Below are positions 61,681 through 64,000 of a stretch of DNA of 64,000 nucleotides, piece by piece. Both the position numbers and the translations under genes were made by a program. This stretch comes from Kryptolebias marmoratus (lineage: Eukaryota; Chordata; Actinopteri; Cyprinodontiformes; Rivulidae), in NCBI RefSeq assembly GCF_001649575.2, contig NC_051440.1:15267804-15331803 (forward strand), given 5' to 3'. The first letter of the stretch is position 1. Each line of letters begins with the position of its first letter. The notes below the pieces were generated by a model. That model saw only the letters and a list, made by a program, of their open reading frames with translations, was not told the DNA's origin and did no database searches.

Positions 61681-61835
61681 CAAAGCTAAAAATAGCAAAA
61701 TGCTAGCAAAAAGGTGAGAGCAGCCAAAAGTTAGCTGAAAGCCAAAGGAAGCTATAGGCTAGCTAAAAGCTAAAAGTATGAAAAAAGCTAGTTAGAAGCT
61801 AAAAGTAGCTGCAACTTAAAAGTAGCAAAACAAAT
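61681..61835. repeat. Short AGCTAAAAG-rich array
   Basis: Irregular repeats of AGCTAAAAGCTAAAAGTAGC type, preceded by an (AAC)n tract at 61650-61681. Complementary in motif to 50311-50880. Confidence 0.6.
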
Positions 61836-61894
61836 AAATATGAATGCAAACTATATTCTTGGCCTCCCTTAATTTGTGTTTCAGGTAAATATAT

Positions 61895-62235
61895 TTTCAT
61901 TTTCTTTGCTGCAGGGGCGTTTAAATTGGTCTTCCACGCTGCCATTTTCATTAACGCTGCCTTGTTTCTGAAGAGCTCCCGGAGGTAGACTCGTTTTGTC
62001 AGCCAGGCGTTCGGATCAGGCCACCTGTCGGCTGATTCCCGCTCATGGTTTCCTCTGTCAGACACTCGCCGACATTCCTCCCTGCGCCGCACACAGCACC
62101 TGCCGTCGGCTTGCCTGTTGCCATCGCAGCTGTCAGGCTCGCCCTCGCCGTTAATTAAAGTGACAGACCTCCCAAAAAGCTGCTTATGCCTCAGCCAAAA
62201 GCATCGCAGCAAGACCGTCAACTGAGGGGACCGGA
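61895..62235. promoter_or_regulatory. Dense unique block, possible conserved element
   Basis: About 340 bases of non-repetitive, balanced-composition sequence with CATTTTCATTAACGC, CAGCTGTCAGGC and CCGTTAATTAAAGTGACAG words, set in AT-rich surroundings. The antisense frame 61799-62221 is open, but its protein matches nothing I know and the region reads better as non-coding regulatory DNA. Confidence 0.3.
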
Positions 62236-62239
62236 AATA

Positions 62240-63690
62240 TCAAACACGTGCTAAACTGAACCATTCATTTAGTTTTATTAGGACTTCAGTCTGTTTTAGA
62301 GTGAAAACGTTGATTTGCTAATTGATATTTTACTTTCCATAATAAAAAAAAACTTTTCTTAAACTAAAATTGTCAACATTAGCTGGTTTCAGCGTTCAGG
62401 CCTTTTGTTTTTGATTGACAAAGAAGATCTATTTATGTCGTTTTTTTCCCACACAGATCATATAATTGCTTGCTGAACAAATACAATTGGCAAAACATTT
62501 TTTCCTGTGTTCTAAATAAACTATTAATCGAGAAAATCCCAACAGGTTTATAAAACTATAATAAAATAATCACTTCTCACTGGTAATAAATGATTAATTG
62601 AAGTATTTTGATGTTGAAAAAGGCTGGTCATTCCACATGTTCTCCAGAATGAGCCAATAGGTCAATTTTTGCATTAAAAAAAAAGGAAAATAATGTTGAT
62701 TAATGGAACATTTTCAGTTCTGGAAACAAATACAAGAACCTACACACTCACACAAATGAATTAGGGTAAATCTAAAGAAAACTGAGTAATTTATGAGCAA
62801 TAATAGAATATACAACTCTTTTTGTTTATGTTGCTTTTTTGTACTTCGCACTGGAAAGGTGTTTCAGTCAGAATGTGCAAATCAGTACGACCCAAATCAC
62901 CAAAAATACCAGATAGATGCAGTGAACCGCACACCAGCCGTGCACAATGTCATATCTGAATATACACATTTAAAAATGCTGTTTATTTGAACAAACAGTT
63001 TTTATAAAACTGCAATCATAAGCTAATGCTAATCTGTTTAGCATATGTCAAGGCGGATATATTAACAGGGCTGTGTTCTACGCTGCCTTTACGGAACTCA
63101 GTATCTGAATTTTATTGGAATTTAATTTTTACATCATCACTAAGACTTAAACTACTCATTTGGTGGGTCCTGCAGCACCCTCAGCACCCTTACTTTCCAG
63201 GACCTTTCTTAACCGTATTACTGACCCGTAGTAATTAATTTAATTTTTCCCAATTTTTTGTTCTGGTAGGTGTTTTTTATGCAATCATTTAAGAATAATG
63301 ACGTTTCTCAGTAATATCGTTTATTTTAAACAACCTTTGTGCTGGTGTTGATTGGTGGGACAGCAAGTTTAGCTTCATTTTCGAACATTGAGAAGCTAAG
63401 ATGTTGTAATAGTTTGTCAGAAAGTTAGGAAACAGCTTTGGTTGCACAAATTCAGCCTAAAACCAAGAGTGGAACGTCCGGAGTTCTGTCAACTTCATTC
63501 TGGGGAACATTTACCTGCAGAAAGCAACAACTTTCATCTGACGAGACAACAGCAGAGACGGATCCTATCCAGTTTTCCTAATTCTGCCCAGTTTAATTGT
63601 TTTCAAAAGAAGCAGAATTAGTATTCCAAGTGTTCGGCAGCAGATAGAACGGGGGTGCTGAAGCTCTGCCATCCCTAAGCCTGAATGGCG
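62240..63690. other. Intergenic AT-rich stretch, no gene seen
   Basis: Nothing recognisable beyond A/T-rich sequence. Confidence 0.4.
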
Positions 63691-63699
63691 TCATTAGAG

Positions 63700-63960
63700 G
63701 TTTCTGAATTTCCAAGAGAAACTAAGCAAAAGCCTGCAGAGAGCAGCGAGCCACCCACAGCTGTTCCTGCCTGTGCATTAATTCACCTTATGGATGAGGT
63801 TTACGACGGCGTTATTAGGTTCACCTCATTATGCAGCGCCGGCTCTGCCTGAGCAAACATCAGCCTTTGATCCGGCTCGTTGTGCATATTCCTGCCTGAA
63901 AACACGACCGGGGTGTCGGCTGAAACGCTCCTTCCGTCTCTTCTGAGGCGGGGTAGGTGG
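63700..63960. promoter_or_regulatory. Dense unique block, possible conserved element
   Basis: Balanced-composition block with TGTGCATTAATTCACC, GCGTTATTAGGTTCACCTCA and GTTGTGCATATTCCTGCC words near the window end. Regulatory role is inferred from texture only. Confidence 0.25.
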
Positions 63961-64000
63961 ATGTCGAGCTAAAACAAAAAGGTGTGCTACAAAAGAAAGG

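Noticed and set aside
61799..62221. Minus-strand 140-codon frame
   Set aside because: No domain recognised and no exon signals; listed instead as a possible regulatory block.

Overview
The window is vertebrate nuclear DNA, almost certainly from a teleost fish. It has intron-split genes with GT-AG junctions, AATAAA poly(A) signals, many CA/GT and ATCC microsatellites, and fish-type dispersed repeats (Tc1-like, hAT-like MITEs, LINE 3' ends). The gene order fam174b (-) / spliced noncoding transcript (+) / chd2 (+) / rgma (-) matches the FAM174B-CHASERR-CHD2-RGMA order of human 15q26, so this is an ancient conserved neighbourhood. A percomorph or killifish-like species is a guess; nothing here fixes the species. 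One run of 129 N (40215-40343) marks an assembly gap.

Layout. 1-4496: mostly non-coding, with one unassigned terminal-exon-like ORF on the minus strand (1961-2145). 4497-6382: fam174b, three coding exons, minus strand. 6383-12600: repeat-rich flank with a Tc1-like relic, a 632-bp hAT-like MITE with matching 8-bp target duplications, and two LINE 3' ends in opposite orientation. 12780-19585: a chain of short exons with good splice sites and a final exon with a poly(A) signal, read as the fish counterpart of the lncRNA CHASERR. 19590-21130: chd2 promoter and 5' leader. 21140-35154: chd2, reconstructed here as 38 coding exons giving a 1814-residue chromodomain-helicase-DNA-binding protein, with 3' UTR to about 36297. 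37845-44480: rgma, three coding exons giving 433 residues, convergent with chd2. 44800-64000: no gene seen; microsatellites, degenerate TAGC-rich arrays, dispersed repeats and several dense non-repetitive blocks that could be regulatory elements of the gene desert beside rgma.

How the parts work together. Chd2 is a nuclear ATP-dependent nucleosome remodeller. In mammals CHASERR lies in tandem just upstream and represses CHD2 in cis; here the candidate lncRNA ends only about 0.7 kb before the chd2 promoter region, an arrangement suited to dosage feedback. Rgma is a GPI-anchored neogenin ligand and BMP co-receptor, and Fam174b a small type I membrane protein; neither has a known mechanistic link to chd2 beyond synteny. 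The most interesting system is the lncRNA-chd2 tandem unit. Secondary points are unusual chd2 introns (a GC-AG intron, a 96-nt intron that stays open in frame, and an acceptor with a GT-repeat in place of the usual pyrimidine tract) and an out-of-frame ATG overlapping the rgma start.
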